Positions 35,377 through 43,968 of a DNA stretch of 64,000 nucleotides are shown one piece after another. Positions within the stretch are counted from its first letter, which is position 1. Every line of letters begins with the position of its first letter. The position numbers were made by a program, and so were the translations under genes. This DNA is from Planctomycetaceae bacterium (GTDB lineage Bacteria > Planctomycetota > Planctomycetia > Pirellulales > Pirellulaceae). The notes beneath the pieces were generated by a model. It was given only the letters and a program-made list of their open reading frames with translations. It was not told where the DNA came from and did not search any database. Location: the NCBI GenBank assembly GCA_020638995.1, contig JACKHM010000004.1, positions 1,138,698 to 1,202,697 on the forward strand. Reading direction: 5' to 3'.

Positions 35377-36042
35377 CTATGCGTCCTTCGTCGCTTCTTC
35401 GCCGGAGTCTGCGGTGGCCTCCTCAGACGCATCCGACACATCGCTATTTTCGCCCGCAGCATCCGAGTTTACGGCTTCGTCGCCGCCGAACGAAGGTTTC
35501 TCGCTGCGTACCGTCTCGCGGTCATGGACACCCACAAACTCAATGATCGCTTGGAGTCCGGCGTCTCCCAGCCGAGGCTTTGCAAGCCGCAAGACTCTTG
35601 TGTAACCGCCATTGCGATCTGCAAAACGCGGCGCGATGTCGTCGAATAGGATTTGGACCGCTTGCTTATCACCGAGCAGCTGCAGAACTCGTCGACGTGC
35701 GGCCACCGTAGGTGCGATCGCAGCGCACCACTTTTGCCATTGGTCGCTGTTACGCCACTGCTTCCATTCCGAACTGCCACGCTCAGCACTGGTTTCGAAT
35801 TGGCGAGCGTTTTCCTGGTGCTCTAGCGACTTTCGGGCAATCGTCACACACTTTTCTACTAGCGGACGAACTTCTTTCGCCTTGTGCAGCGTCGTTGTAA
35901 CACGGCCCTTTACCTTCGGTGCGTTTGTCTCGAACTCAGCATCCCGTTCAGTAAGAAATAGGCTACTTGCCAAGTTACGCAGCATGGCGCGGCGATGGCT
36001 GGGAGAACGTCCTAGAATTCGGCCTCGTCGTCGGTGTCGCAT
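35377..36042 (-). CDS. rplQ: 50S ribosomal protein L17 with long acidic tail
   Basis: Last gene of the ribosomal cluster, 221 residues. The N-terminal 120 or so residues are canonical L17 (MRHRRRGRILGRSPSHRRAM, LASSLFLTE, VKGRVTTTLHKAKEVRPLVEK), and GYTRVLRLAKPRLGDAGLQAIIEFVG closes the fold. An insert between and a C-terminal extension of about 40 residues rich in Asp, Glu, Ser and Ala (ending EEATKDA) make it much longer than the usual 115-130 aa. L17 lies near the exit tunnel. It starts 37 bases after rpoA; no clear terminator is seen before the convergent nitrilase gene. Confidence 0.95.
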   Translation of the reverse strand: MRHRRRGRILGRSPSHRRAMLRNLASSLFLTERDAEFETNAPKVKGRVTTTLHKAKEVRPLVEKCVTIARKSLEHQENARQFETSAERGSSEWKQWRNSDQWQKWCAAIAPTVAARRRVLQLLGDKQAVQILFDDIAPRFADRNGGYTRVLRLAKPRLGDAGLQAIIEFVGVHDRETVRSEKPSFGGDEAVNSDAAGENSDVSDASEEATADSGEEATKDA

Positions 36043-36079
36043 GGCTACAGTGCGTCCAGTAAAACTTAATAACTAGTTG

Positions 36080-37075
36080 TTAAAAACGTGCTGAGTGAAC
36101 AGCAGGAAGCCGCATACCCAGGTGGAGACCAAGTTCGGTAAGCTTCTCACGAACTTCGGTCATAGTGGTGTCGCCAAAGTTGCGAACTTCCATAAGCTGG
36201 TCCTCGGTTCGGGAAACCAGATCTCGAACTGTATTTATGTTCTCAGATTCGAGGCAGTTCATCGCCCGCACTGAGAGCTTTAGCTCCGCCAAGCTAAGGT
36301 TCAACTTGGCCTCAAGAGCCGCATCCCCGCCTCCGGCTGAGGCGCGAGGGGCAGAGTAGACTTTGGGTCCCAATTCAACGTACTGAACGAACGGATTCAA
36401 ATGCTTACGAAGAATCTTGGCGGCTTCGACAAGCGCCAGCTCGGGGTGTACCGAGCCGTTAGTCCAGATATCGAGGTTCAGTTTATCGTAGTTGGTCTTC
36501 TGACCGACACGAGTTTCTTCAATTTCATAGCGAACTCGAGTCACCGGGCTGTAAACCGCGTCAATCGGAATGATGCCAATCTCGTGTTCCCCAGCGCTGT
36601 GCTCGGTGGCTGGGACGTACCCGCGACCATTCTCGACGACCATTTCCATCATAAAGGGCACATTGTCGGTAAGCGTCGCGATGACATGATCCTTGTTAAT
36701 GATCTCAACATCCGCGTCGACTTGGACGTCGGCACCGGTGATCACTCCTGCTTCGCTCTTCTCGACGGTGATTACACGAGTGGAATCGCTATGGTTCTTG
36801 ACAACGAGTGCCTTCACATTCAGGACGATGTCGGTGACGTCTTCCAGAATTCCAGGTATCGTCGAGAATTCGTGTTGAGCGCCGCGGATCTTGATCTGCG
36901 TCACAGCGCTACCTTCCAAGCTAGAAAGCAAGATGCGACGCAGGCTATTGCCGATCGTCACCCCAAATCCGCGTTCAAAAGGTTCCGCAACAAACTTACC
37001 GTAGGTCGAAGTAAGCGAGTCTTTGTCGCAATCTACTACGCTCGGCAGTTCCAAGCCACGCCATCGAATATGCAT
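36080..37075 (-). CDS. rpoA: RNA polymerase alpha subunit
   Basis: A 331-residue alpha subunit. The N-terminal assembly domain (1-235) shows YGKFVAEPFERGFGVTIGNSLRRILLSSLEGSAV and KNHSDSTRVI, and the C-terminal domain (about 255-325) shows LSLAELKLSVRAMNCLESENINTVRDLVSRTEDQL. It nucleates beta/beta' assembly and contacts UP elements and activators. The start is fixed by a strong GGGAGGC Shine-Dalgarno and the typical MHIRWRGLELP opening. Position after rpsK is standard, but rpsD, usually between them, is absent. Confidence 0.97.
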   Translation of the reverse strand: MHIRWRGLELPSVVDCDKDSLTSTYGKFVAEPFERGFGVTIGNSLRRILLSSLEGSAVTQIKIRGAQHEFSTIPGILEDVTDIVLNVKALVVKNHSDSTRVITVEKSEAGVITGADVQVDADVEIINKDHVIATLTDNVPFMMEMVVENGRGYVPATEHSAGEHEIGIIPIDAVYSPVTRVRYEIEETRVGQKTNYDKLNLDIWTNGSVHPELALVEAAKILRKHLNPFVQYVELGPKVYSAPRASAGGGDAALEAKLNLSLAELKLSVRAMNCLESENINTVRDLVSRTEDQLMEVRNFGDTTMTEVREKLTELGLHLGMRLPAVHSARF

Positions 37076-37144
37076 CAGTCGCCTCCCTAGAACGATGTCG
37101 CTGAGGATTCAGCGATCATGAGAAATTCGGTGCCAGAGGTTACT

Positions 37145-37525
37145 TTAGACTCGTCGCTTCTTGCGAGGACGACATCCATTGTGTGGAATCGGAGTACAGT
37201 CTTCGATCAGCTTCACATTTAGCCCAGCGGCTTGAAGCGAGGTGATCGCGCTCTCGCGACCAGACCCGGGGCCCTTAACGCGGACCTCGACCTCCTTAAC
37301 GCCAAACTTTTGAGCCTTCTCAGCGGCTTGCTGTGCGGCACATTGACCCGCGAACGGCGTACTTTTGCGGCTTCCCTTGAAACCAGAAGTACCCGCACTT
37401 GCCCAGCACAATGTGTCGCCTTTCGTGTCCGTGATTGTTACCGTAGTGTTATTAAACGTCGCCTTAATGTGTGCAACACCAACGGTCACATTGCGCCGAA
37501 TTCGTCGTTTCTTCGTCTTCGCCAC
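37145..37525 (-). CDS. rpsK: 30S ribosomal protein S11
   Basis: A 126-residue S11 (VAHIKATFNNTTVTITDTKGDTLCWASAGTSGFKGSRKSTPFAGQ as the conserved platform region, ending in the RKKRRV basic tail). It starts at GTG. It lies 48 bases after rpsM in the alpha-operon segment and binds 16S rRNA at the platform near the Shine-Dalgarno cleft. Confidence 0.97.
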   Translation of the reverse strand: MAKTKKRRIRRNVTVGVAHIKATFNNTTVTITDTKGDTLCWASAGTSGFKGSRKSTPFAGQCAAQQAAEKAQKFGVKEVEVRVKGPGSGRESAITSLQAAGLNVKLIEDCTPIPHNGCRPRKKRRV

Positions 37526-37573
37526 GAGGGAGAACTCCTATGAATACCTAGAGACGTCAGGTCGACTGAAGTC

Positions 37574-37957
37574 TTACTTCAGGTCCTTCACGCCCTTTTT
37601 CCCGGCAACTGTTTTCTTGGGTCCTTTACGCGTACGAGCATTCGTCCGGGTCCGTTGCCCGCGCACAGGCAACCCGACGCGATGTCGGATGCCTCGATAG
37701 CACTTTACGTCTCGCAGTCGCGTTATTGCTTGCTGCAACTGGCGCCGCAGGGGACCTTCTACGACGTAGTCGCGTTCTAGCAAGGCCGCCAAACGACCAA
37801 GCTCGTCATCCGCCAATTCTCGCGCCTTGATTGTCGGCTCGATTCCAGCCTTATGGCATAGATCTCGGGCAGTCTTCGGCCCAACGCCGTACAAGTAGGT
37901 CAACGAAACGACGGCGGCTTTGTCGTTTGGAATATCAACACCGAGCAAACGAGGCAT
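37574..37957 (-). CDS. rpsM: 30S ribosomal protein S13
   Basis: A 127-residue S13: MPRLLGVDIPNDKAAVVSLTYL at the start, GVGPKTARDLC helix-turn region, and CYRGIRHRVGLPVRGQRTRTNARTRKGPKK at the end, the head-contact tail that reaches the P-site tRNA. ATG start, 53 bases after rpmJ. Confidence 0.97.
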   Translation of the reverse strand: MPRLLGVDIPNDKAAVVSLTYLYGVGPKTARDLCHKAGIEPTIKARELADDELGRLAALLERDYVVEGPLRRQLQQAITRLRDVKCYRGIRHRVGLPVRGQRTRTNARTRKGPKKTVAGKKGVKDLK

Positions 37958-38010
37958 CTAATTTTCGCTCCCTAAAGTTCCAAAACCTGCTAAAAGAAGG
38001 ACGCTCGCTG

Positions 38011-38127
38011 TTAACCTTGTCGCTGCTTATGGCGTGGATTGGTGCTGCAAACGACATAGACGCGGCCTTTGCGACGTACGACTTTGCAGTTCTCGCACAC
38101 CCTTTTCACGCTGGCACGTACTTTCAT
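38011..38127 (-). CDS. rpmJ: 50S ribosomal protein L36
   Basis: A 38-residue gene read on the minus strand from the ATG at 38125-38127 to the TAA at 38011. It translates to MKVRASVKRVCENC, then KVVRRKGRVYVVCSTN and PRHKQRQG, an unmistakable bL36. The zinc ligands Cys11, Cys14, Cys27 and His33 are all present, so it is the zinc-binding (C+) form. It sits between adk (149 bases upstream) and rpsM, preceded by a good sigma70-like promoter, and may head its own transcript with rpsM, rpsK, rpoA and rplQ. Confidence 0.95.
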   Translation of the reverse strand: MKVRASVKRVCENCKVVRRKGRVYVVCSTNPRHKQRQG

Positions 38128-38161
38128 TTCTCGTCCCCAATCGACTCAAGTAAAGCGTGTT

Positions 38162-38191
38162 AGTATATGATCTTTTTTGCCTGGGCTTCAA
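38162..38191 (-). promoter_or_regulatory. Internal sigma70-like promoter before rpmJ
   Basis: On the minus strand, TTGAAG (complement of 38186-38191) and TATACT (complement of 38162-38167) are separated by 18 bases. The latter is five of six to consensus and the former four of six. The start would lie near 38155, giving a leader of about 28 bases before the rpmJ ATG. This would let the alpha segment be expressed apart from the upstream spc segment. Confidence 0.5.
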
Positions 38192-38276
38192 GGCCCACTC
38201 GGATAATCTTTCGAGATTCGGTAGTCGTGCTGGCAGATATGCCGCAAAACGTGCCCCGGCGACCCGTCATTGCTGC

Positions 38277-38849
38277 TTACCGCGGGCACATTCCCTCAAA
38301 AACAGCCTTCACAGATGCAAATACGTTGTCCGGAAGAACTGACCCGTCAATCGAACTGAGCAAGCCACGAGAACCATATAGCTCAACTAGAGGAAGCGTC
38401 TCGGTGTCATAGACCTCGAAGCGATGCCCGATCGCTTGGGCGTTGTCGTCGGCGCGACCTTCAAGATTCGCACGCTTCAACAACCGCCTCCGGGCAATTT
38501 CCTCGCTGACGTCCAGCTCAACAACCAAATCTATCCTTTTACCATGGGCCTCAAGAAGCTCGTCCAGCATTCCGCACTGACGCACGGTCCTGGGGATGCC
38601 GTCAAATATCATGCCACTTGAATTACTCGCTAGTAACTCCTGTTCGACCAATTTAAGAGCAAGTTCATCGCTAACGAAATTTCCGCCATCAATCAGCTCG
38701 GCAATCTGACGACCGAGAGAGCTACCTTGTCGGCATGCTGACCTGAGCGTGTCGCCTGTCGAAAGATGTTGTAGACCGAAGAGATTCGCAATCCGTTTTC
38801 CTTGAGTACCTTTTCCGGCACCCGGACGGCCTAAGATCACAACATTCAT
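38277..38849 (-). CDS. adk: Adenylate kinase, short-LID type
   Basis: A 190-residue adenylate kinase (2 ADP to ATP plus AMP). The P-loop is GRPGAGKGTQ (7-16), with Arg8 where Pro is usual (GPPGAGKGTQ). AMP-site phrases HLSTGDTLR, GMIFDGIPRT and QCGMLDELL follow. The LID is the short form without zinc cysteines (RRRLLKRANLEGRADDN), explaining the length below the 215 aa of long-LID enzymes. Position between secY and rpmJ is usual, although map and infA are missing. Confidence 0.95.
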   Translation of the reverse strand: MNVVILGRPGAGKGTQGKRIANLFGLQHLSTGDTLRSACRQGSSLGRQIAELIDGGNFVSDELALKLVEQELLASNSSGMIFDGIPRTVRQCGMLDELLEAHGKRIDLVVELDVSEEIARRRLLKRANLEGRADDNAQAIGHRFEVYDTETLPLVELYGSRGLLSSIDGSVLPDNVFASVKAVFEGMCPR

Positions 38850-38912
38850 GACGTGAACGAACCGCGGTGTGAGTCTTCCCCATTCCCGTCGGATTGACGC
38901 GACCGGAGACGA

Positions 38913-40286
38913 CTATCCCTCCAAGAGTCCGCGGTAGTTTCGCATAACCAGGTGACTGTCGATCTTCTGCACGAGGTCAAACGCGACGCTAACCGCGATC
39001 AGTAGACCGGTTCCACCGTAGAAACTGGCAATTTGAAAATCAACGCCGAGAGAACCGGAGATGATCGTTGGCACAATAGCGACCAGCGCTAAGAAGCCAG
39101 CTCCGACATAGGTAATTCGCACCATCACCTTTTCCAAGTAGTCCGCGGTCCGCTTTCCAGGTCTGTATCCGGGAATAAACGTCCCGTAGTCTTTCAGGTT
39201 TTCAGCCATCTCTTTTGGGTTAAACGTAATGGCTGTCCAGAAATAGCAGAAGAAGTAGATCAAGACGACATACAGCAGGTTGTAGGTGAACGACAAGCCT
39301 CCGCCCAACATCTGTCCCAAATTACCAAAGATGTCTTGAGCGCGGCCGGTGGTGACGCCAGCCAAGGCACCGAAGATCATCGTGGGCAACATCAAGAGAC
39401 TGCTCGCAAAAATGATCGGCATCACGCCAGCCTGATTAATCCGAAGTGGCAAATGCTGGCGAGTTCCACCATAGACGCGGCGTCCACGAACGTGTTTTGC
39501 ACTCTGCGTTGGAATTCTTCGTTGTCCCAGAGTGATAAAGACAACACCGAAAACCACCGCTACAAACAGGAAGCACAGTACGATAAGCGTTTCAATTCCA
39601 GTTCTGGAAGAACCGAATCCAACCAATTCGAACTCGGCGTTCTTTATCAGGTTGATCATCGCTCCAGGCATACGGGCGAGGATGCCTGCCATAATGAGCA
39701 AGCTAATTCCATTACCAATACCAAACTCGTCAATTTGCTCACCGAGCCACATCAAAAAAATCGTTCCGCATGTCATCGTCAGCACGGCGGTTAGTTGCCA
39801 GCCAAATGACAAACTCGTTGGGTCGGTTGGATCCGAGAGAAATTGCTCTGCAACCATGCCCACACCGCTGCGAGGTTGCATAATCGCCCACAGGTAAAAC
39901 CAACTTTGCACAAAGCAGAGGAGTACGGTCACGTACCGCGTGTACTCGTTGATCTTCTTCCGCCCCGTTTCACCCTCTTTACGTAACTCTTCTAACGGCT
40001 TCCAAACGCTACCGAGGAGTTGGAAGATGATCGAAGCAGAAATATAAGGCATGATGCCCAAACCAAAGATCGTGGCCTTTTGTAGGTCACTCGCCGCAAG
40101 CACCGCGACTTTGTCAACAAAGTCCCCAAACGAACTCTGCGTAGTCGTGGACGCCATCGCGTTCTGATCAATAATCGGCAGCGTGATCTGGAAGCCGACT
40201 CGGTAAATTCCCAAAAAGATGAGGGTCAGAAATATTTTCTGCCTCAGTTCGGGAATCGTAAAGACGACGCGAAGCTTCTCCCACAT
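38913..40286 (-). CDS. secY: Protein translocase subunit SecY
   Basis: A 457-residue SecY with ten predicted membrane helices, beginning MWEKLRVVFTIPELRQKIFLTLIFLGIYRVG. Typical segments are the helix-2 plug region FGDFVDKVAVLAASDLQKATIFGLGIMPYISASIIFQLL, GIGNGISLLIMAGILARMP, the loop VRGRRVYGGTRQHLPLRINQAGVMPIIFASSLLM (abbreviated here by key parts only) and KDYGTFIPGYRPGKRTADYL. It forms the Sec channel with SecE/G encoded elsewhere. It follows rplO by 114 bases. Confidence 0.97.
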   Translation of the reverse strand: MWEKLRVVFTIPELRQKIFLTLIFLGIYRVGFQITLPIIDQNAMASTTTQSSFGDFVDKVAVLAASDLQKATIFGLGIMPYISASIIFQLLGSVWKPLEELRKEGETGRKKINEYTRYVTVLLCFVQSWFYLWAIMQPRSGVGMVAEQFLSDPTDPTSLSFGWQLTAVLTMTCGTIFLMWLGEQIDEFGIGNGISLLIMAGILARMPGAMINLIKNAEFELVGFGSSRTGIETLIVLCFLFVAVVFGVVFITLGQRRIPTQSAKHVRGRRVYGGTRQHLPLRINQAGVMPIIFASSLLMLPTMIFGALAGVTTGRAQDIFGNLGQMLGGGLSFTYNLLYVVLIYFFCYFWTAITFNPKEMAENLKDYGTFIPGYRPGKRTADYLEKVMVRITYVGAGFLALVAIVPTIISGSLGVDFQIASFYGGTGLLIAVSVAFDLVQKIDSHLVMRNYRGLLEG

Positions 40287-40400
40287 GATATCGATCCGTC
40301 CTAGTCAGTAGAGGGCTCGTTTAACTCGCGCAGACTAGCCAACCTGAGTACTTCGAGGAACAACGCCTCAGCGACTCTCGAAAACCAAGCCAAGAAAATC

Positions 40401-40889
40401 TCAGGACTTTGCTTGCTTCTTTTTCTCTTCCACAACGGTCTTGCCGGGCAGGACGACAACCTCCCCGCCAGCCTTTTCTATCTTTTCACGCGCACTGGCA
40501 CTAAAACGGTGGCCGCAAACTTTAAGCTTCTTCGTGAGTTCACCGTCTCCGAGGATTTTTAAGATATCATAGCGACTCTTGGCAAGATCCTTTTCTCGCA
40601 GCAACTCCAGGGTGACTTCATCGCCTGCATTAAAAGCAGTGTCGAGGTCTCCAACATTAACGACAGCGACATTCAGGGCAAACTTATTGTTAAAGCCACG
40701 TTTTGGTATCCGGCGGACGATCGGCGTAGTACCACCCTCAAAAATTGAAAGGGCACCATATCCACGATTCGATTTCTGACCTTTATGGCCGCGTCCCGCA
40801 GTCTTTCCCTGGCCAGAGCCCGGACCTCGCCCAAGTCGCTTTCGCTTCTTGAATTTCGTGATGCCACGATGTACGTCGTTTAGATTCAT
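40401..40889 (-). CDS. rplO: 50S ribosomal protein L15
   Basis: A 162-residue L15. The N-terminus MNLNDVHRGITKFKKRKRLG and GRGPGSGQGKTAGRGHKGQK is the Gly/Arg-rich extension that threads into 23S rRNA; the C-terminal half (LKVCGHRFSASAREKIEKAGG) is the globular domain. Its ATG overlaps the rpsE stop by four bases (ATGA), leaving no space for rpmD (L30), which is often between them. Confidence 0.97.
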   Translation of the reverse strand: MNLNDVHRGITKFKKRKRLGRGPGSGQGKTAGRGHKGQKSNRGYGALSIFEGGTTPIVRRIPKRGFNNKFALNVAVVNVGDLDTAFNAGDEVTLELLREKDLAKSRYDILKILGDGELTKKLKVCGHRFSASAREKIEKAGGEVVVLPGKTVVEEKKKQAKS

Positions 40890-41371
40890 GACAGCGAAAC
40901 TCCACGCAATCGTTCAATTTCTTGTTTGGTTCGTAGCTTACTGAGAGCGTCGAAAGTCGCCTTGACCAGCGTAATTGGATTGTTGGTTCCGATGCTCTTC
41001 GTCAGGATATTATGAATCCCGGCCGCTTCACAAACGGCGCGAACCGCAGCGCCGGCGATAATACCTGTACCGGGACCAGCGGGAACCAAAATAACGGTAC
41101 CGGCCCCGTAGGATCCCTTGACGACGTGGGAGACTGTTCCTTCGTCGATGGGAACCCGTACCTGTTCTCGTGCAGCTTGCTTCGTAGCCTTTTCAACGCT
41201 CGGTGGAACTTCGTTCGCTTTGCCATATCCCCAGCCAACCTTGCCGTTGCCATTGCCCACAACGACCATGGCGGCGAAGCTGAAACGGCGACCACCTTTG
41301 ACGACGGCAGAGCAACGACGAATTTTGATCGTTCGTTCGACATCTTGAGATTGCGATGAGTCTGTAGACAC
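40886..41371 (-). CDS. rpsE: 30S ribosomal protein S5
   Basis: A 161-residue S5: RTIKIRRCSAVVKGGRRFSF with the dsRNA-binding N-domain, VVVGNGNGKVGWGYGKANEVP and GTGIIAGAAVRAVCEAAGIHN. It begins at GTG. It overlaps the downstream rplO by four bases and is important for decoding fidelity and mRNA entry. Confidence 0.97.
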   Translation of the reverse strand: MSTDSSQSQDVERTIKIRRCSAVVKGGRRFSFAAMVVVGNGNGKVGWGYGKANEVPPSVEKATKQAAREQVRVPIDEGTVSHVVKGSYGAGTVILVPAGPGTGIIAGAAVRAVCEAAGIHNILTKSIGTNNPITLVKATFDALSKLRTKQEIERLRGVSLS

Positions 41372-41402
41372 GACCTACGCTCCGATTAGTTCTTATCTGG
41401 TG

Positions 41403-41771
41403 TTAGAGAGTTAGCCCGGCTTCACGAGCAGCATCCGCCAAGGCCGCGATACGCCCGTGATACTTCGAAGCTCCACGATCAAGCCGCACTGCGTTGATTC
41501 CGGCTGCAAGTGCTCGCTCGGCAAGGACTTTGCCAATTGCCTGAGCAGCATCTTTGTTTCCGCCACACGAGACAGACTCACGCATGTCCTTATCTCGCGT
41601 GCTGACGGAAACAATTGTTTTTTTGGCGATATCGTCAATCAGTTGACAACCGATGTGCTTATTGCTGCGATAAATACACATCCGCGGCATCTGGGCATCA
41701 CCGTGCAGCTTTTTACGAACGCGAAACCGTCGACGCACACGTTGCTTTTGTAGAAACTTATTCTTATCCAC
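41403..41771 (-). CDS. rplR: 50S ribosomal protein L18
   Basis: A 122-residue 5S-rRNA-binding L18: basic start (KQRVRRRFRVRKKLHGDAQMPRM), CIYRSNKHIGCQLIDDIAKKT, and the C-terminal LDRGASKYHGRIAALADAAREAGL. Starts at GTG, 16 bases after rplF. Confidence 0.97.
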   Translation of the reverse strand: MDKNKFLQKQRVRRRFRVRKKLHGDAQMPRMCIYRSNKHIGCQLIDDIAKKTIVSVSTRDKDMRESVSCGGNKDAAQAIGKVLAERALAAGINAVRLDRGASKYHGRIAALADAAREAGLTL

Positions 41772-41787
41772 GACCGCAGCCTTTTTG

Positions 41788-42330
41788 TTACGTTGCCGAC
41801 TTACCCGGCTTGATCTTCACATGTTCGCCCTGATATCGAATGCCCTTGCCCTTGTAAGGCTCGGGTTTTCGACAAGCACGCACTTCTGCAGCGAACTGTC
41901 CTACCATTTGCTTATCACAACCCTTGACGATGACGTGCGTCTGATCCGGGAGTTTCACATCCAAACCCGTCGGAACTTTCTTTTTTATTTCGTTCGCATA
42001 ACCAACGCGAAGGCTTAGTATGTCGCCTTGCAACGAACCAACGTAGCCAACGCCAACAATCTCTAGTCGCTTTTCGTAACCGTCTTTGACACCGATGATC
42101 ATATTGTTGATCAGCGCTCGCGTCAGTCCATGAAAAGCTCGAACCTCGCGTTCGTCAGAATCGCGACTTACGGAAACCTCTTTCGCTTCCTCATCCACGC
42201 TAACCAAGACCTCAGGTCGATGCTCGTATTGCAACTTGCCCAAAGGTCCCTCGACCGTAATAACACGATCTTGCACGGCTACTTTAACACCGGCCGCGAT
42301 GGATACAGGTTTTTTTCCAATGCGTGACAT
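41788..42330 (-). CDS. rplF: 50S ribosomal protein L6
   Basis: A 180-residue L6: MSRIGKKPVSIAAGVKV at the start, EVRAFHGLTRALINNMIIGVKDGYEKRLEIVGVGY in the middle, and AEVRACRKPEPYKGKGIRYQGE at the end. The frame stays open upstream to 42417, overlapping rpsH, but the MSRIGKKP start at 42330 is the family start and sits 28 bases after rpsH. Confidence 0.97.
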   Translation of the reverse strand: MSRIGKKPVSIAAGVKVAVQDRVITVEGPLGKLQYEHRPEVLVSVDEEAKEVSVSRDSDEREVRAFHGLTRALINNMIIGVKDGYEKRLEIVGVGYVGSLQGDILSLRVGYANEIKKKVPTGLDVKLPDQTHVIVKGCDKQMVGQFAAEVRACRKPEPYKGKGIRYQGEHVKIKPGKSAT

Positions 42331-42358
42331 CGTTACGTCTGTTCGCTTATGGGTTTGA

Positions 42359-42754
42359 TTACCAGATTTCGCACAAGACTTCGCCACCCAATTTGCGTTG
42401 GCGAGCCTCTCGATCACTTATGACGCCTCGACTGGTGCTGAGAATCGTAATTCCAAGTCCGTTAAGAACGGGCTTTAGATCACGAGCCTTGCGATAAACG
42501 CGGCAACCAGGTTTGCTAACGCGACGAATCCTTTGAATGACTCGCTCGCCATTCGGACCGTATTTCAACTCAATTCGCAGCTGATTGACTGGCTGCTCCT
42601 CTACTTCCTGCCAATCCCAGATATAGCCTTCGCGTTTGAGCACGTCGGCTAAACCTCGCTTCACCTGTGATAGCGGCATATCGACATTGGGACGTTCGAC
42701 ACGAACAGCATTTCGAATTCGTGTCAACATATCGGCAATCGGGTCGGTCATCAT
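42359..42754 (-). CDS. rpsH: 30S ribosomal protein S8
   Basis: A 131-residue S8: MMTDPIADMLTRIRNAVRVE at the N-terminus and the C-terminal LSTSRGVISDREARQRKLGGEVLCEIW, the 16S rRNA h21-binding part. Two consecutive ATGs begin the gene and either may serve. It follows rpsZ by 18 bases. Confidence 0.97.
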   Translation of the reverse strand: MMTDPIADMLTRIRNAVRVERPNVDMPLSQVKRGLADVLKREGYIWDWQEVEEQPVNQLRIELKYGPNGERVIQRIRRVSKPGCRVYRKARDLKPVLNGLGITILSTSRGVISDREARQRKLGGEVLCEIW

Positions 42755-42772
42755 GTGACTTAGGTCCTCTGC

Positions 42773-42958
42773 TTACCAACTGGACTTTCGGACGCCAGGA
42801 ATCAATCCCTGCTCCGCATACTTACGGAAACAGATACGGCAAATGCCGAACTTGCGATAAACGGCTCGCGGTCGCCCGCACAGATTACATCGCCGCTCTT
42901 GCCGAGTCGAATACTTCGGCGTCCTGCTAGCCTTTGCGATTTTCGATTTGCTCGCCAC
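42773..42958 (-). CDS. rpsZ: 30S ribosomal protein S14, zinc-binding type Z
   Basis: A 61-residue short S14 with the zinc ribbon intact: Cys24 and Cys27 in CNLCGRPRAVYRKFGIC and Cys40 and Cys43 in CRICFRKYAEQG, ending PGVRKSSW. This is the type-Z (C+) form. It starts at GTG. It lies between rplE and rpsH as in many bacteria. Confidence 0.97.
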   Translation of the reverse strand: MASKSKIAKASRTPKYSTRQERRCNLCGRPRAVYRKFGICRICFRKYAEQGLIPGVRKSSW

Positions 42959-42993
42959 AACACATTCCTGTTGATCGGTGAAATGGACAGAAC

Positions 42994-43560
42994 TTAGGCC
43001 GCACCGGCTGGGGATTCTGCCTGACGGAACGGCATCCCGAAGAGCCGTAATAATTCACGGGCCTCATCATTGCTATCCGTCGAAGTTACAAAAGTGATAT
43101 TCATTCCCTGAATTTTTAGGAACTTATCGGGGTTGAGTTCCGGAAACACTAACTGCTCGGTAAGGCCGAGGCTGTAGTTGCCGTTGCCATCAAATGCCTT
43201 CTCGCTGACCCCCCGAAAGTCTCGAACGCGCGGCAAAGCGATTGCGATCAATCGATCGAGGAATTCGTACATCCGCTGCCGACGCAACGTGACCTTGGCA
43301 CCAATACTCTGACCCTCCCGCAGCTTGAAGCCAGCGATAGACTTTCTCGCCTTGGTGATGATCGGCTTCTGTCCGGTGATTTGCGTCAGCGCTTCAACCG
43401 CTGTCTCAAGAAACTTTTTATCCTGAGTCGCTTCGCCGACGCCCATGTTAACAACAATTTTCTGCAGCCGAGGCAGGTTCAGGCGATTGTCTCGCTTGAG
43501 CTGCTCCTTTAACGCTGGGAGAATTTCTTTCTCGTATTTTTCTTGTAGTCGAGGAACCAT
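42994..43560 (-). CDS. rplE: 50S ribosomal protein L5
   Basis: A 188-residue 5S-rRNA- and P-tRNA-contacting L5: MVPRLQEKYEKEILPALKEQ, LPRLQKIVVNMGVGEA, ITGQKPIITKARKSIAGFKLREG, VTLRRQRMYEFLDRLIAIALPRVRDFRG and MNITFVTSTDSNDEARELLRLFGMPF. ATG start 60 bases after rplX. Confidence 0.97.
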   Translation of the reverse strand: MVPRLQEKYEKEILPALKEQLKRDNRLNLPRLQKIVVNMGVGEATQDKKFLETAVEALTQITGQKPIITKARKSIAGFKLREGQSIGAKVTLRRQRMYEFLDRLIAIALPRVRDFRGVSEKAFDGNGNYSLGLTEQLVFPELNPDKFLKIQGMNITFVTSTDSNDEARELLRLFGMPFRQAESPAGAA

Positions 43561-43620
43561 TTTATTTTCGCCTTAGCGAGGCCAGCGATGAGCCAGCCAA
43601 GTTACCTGTCTTTTTATCTG

Positions 43621-43968
43621 CTACTTAGCAGCCTGTTTTTCCTTTGCGGGTGCAATCTGCCCAAGTGCGGTGCTACACTTGCGACAAAATCGCTCCTTGA
43701 TGCCGTCACTGGTCAGACGAGCTCCCGTTCGAACACCAACCCCGCAGCGGTTACAAACCAGCAACACGTTCGAGATTTGGAGCGGCATCTCTTTCGATAG
43801 CCGACCGCCTTGCGGGTTCTTCTGGCTACGTCGCACGTGCTTGTAAACACGATTGCAACCTTCAACGACGAGCTTTCCGTTCTTTCGGTCGATGCTCAGC
43901 ACACGACCTTGTTTTCCGCGATCATTCCCGGCGATTACCTGTACCGTATCATCTGCTTTGATATGCAT
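43621..43968 (-). CDS. rplX: 50S ribosomal protein L24 with zinc-ribbon cysteines
   Basis: A 115-residue L24: the KOW motif DDTVQVIAGNDRGKQGRVLSID, then VEGCNRVYKHVRRSQKNPQGG. The C-terminal part has two CxxC pairs (Cys72/Cys75 in VCNRCG and Cys95/Cys98 in FCRKCS), as in zinc-ribbon L24 variants. A Lys/Ala-rich tail ends the protein. Its ATG overlaps the rplN stop by one base. Confidence 0.96.
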   Translation of the reverse strand: MHIKADDTVQVIAGNDRGKQGRVLSIDRKNGKLVVEGCNRVYKHVRRSQKNPQGGRLSKEMPLQISNVLLVCNRCGVGVRTGARLTSDGIKERFCRKCSTALGQIAPAKEKQAAK

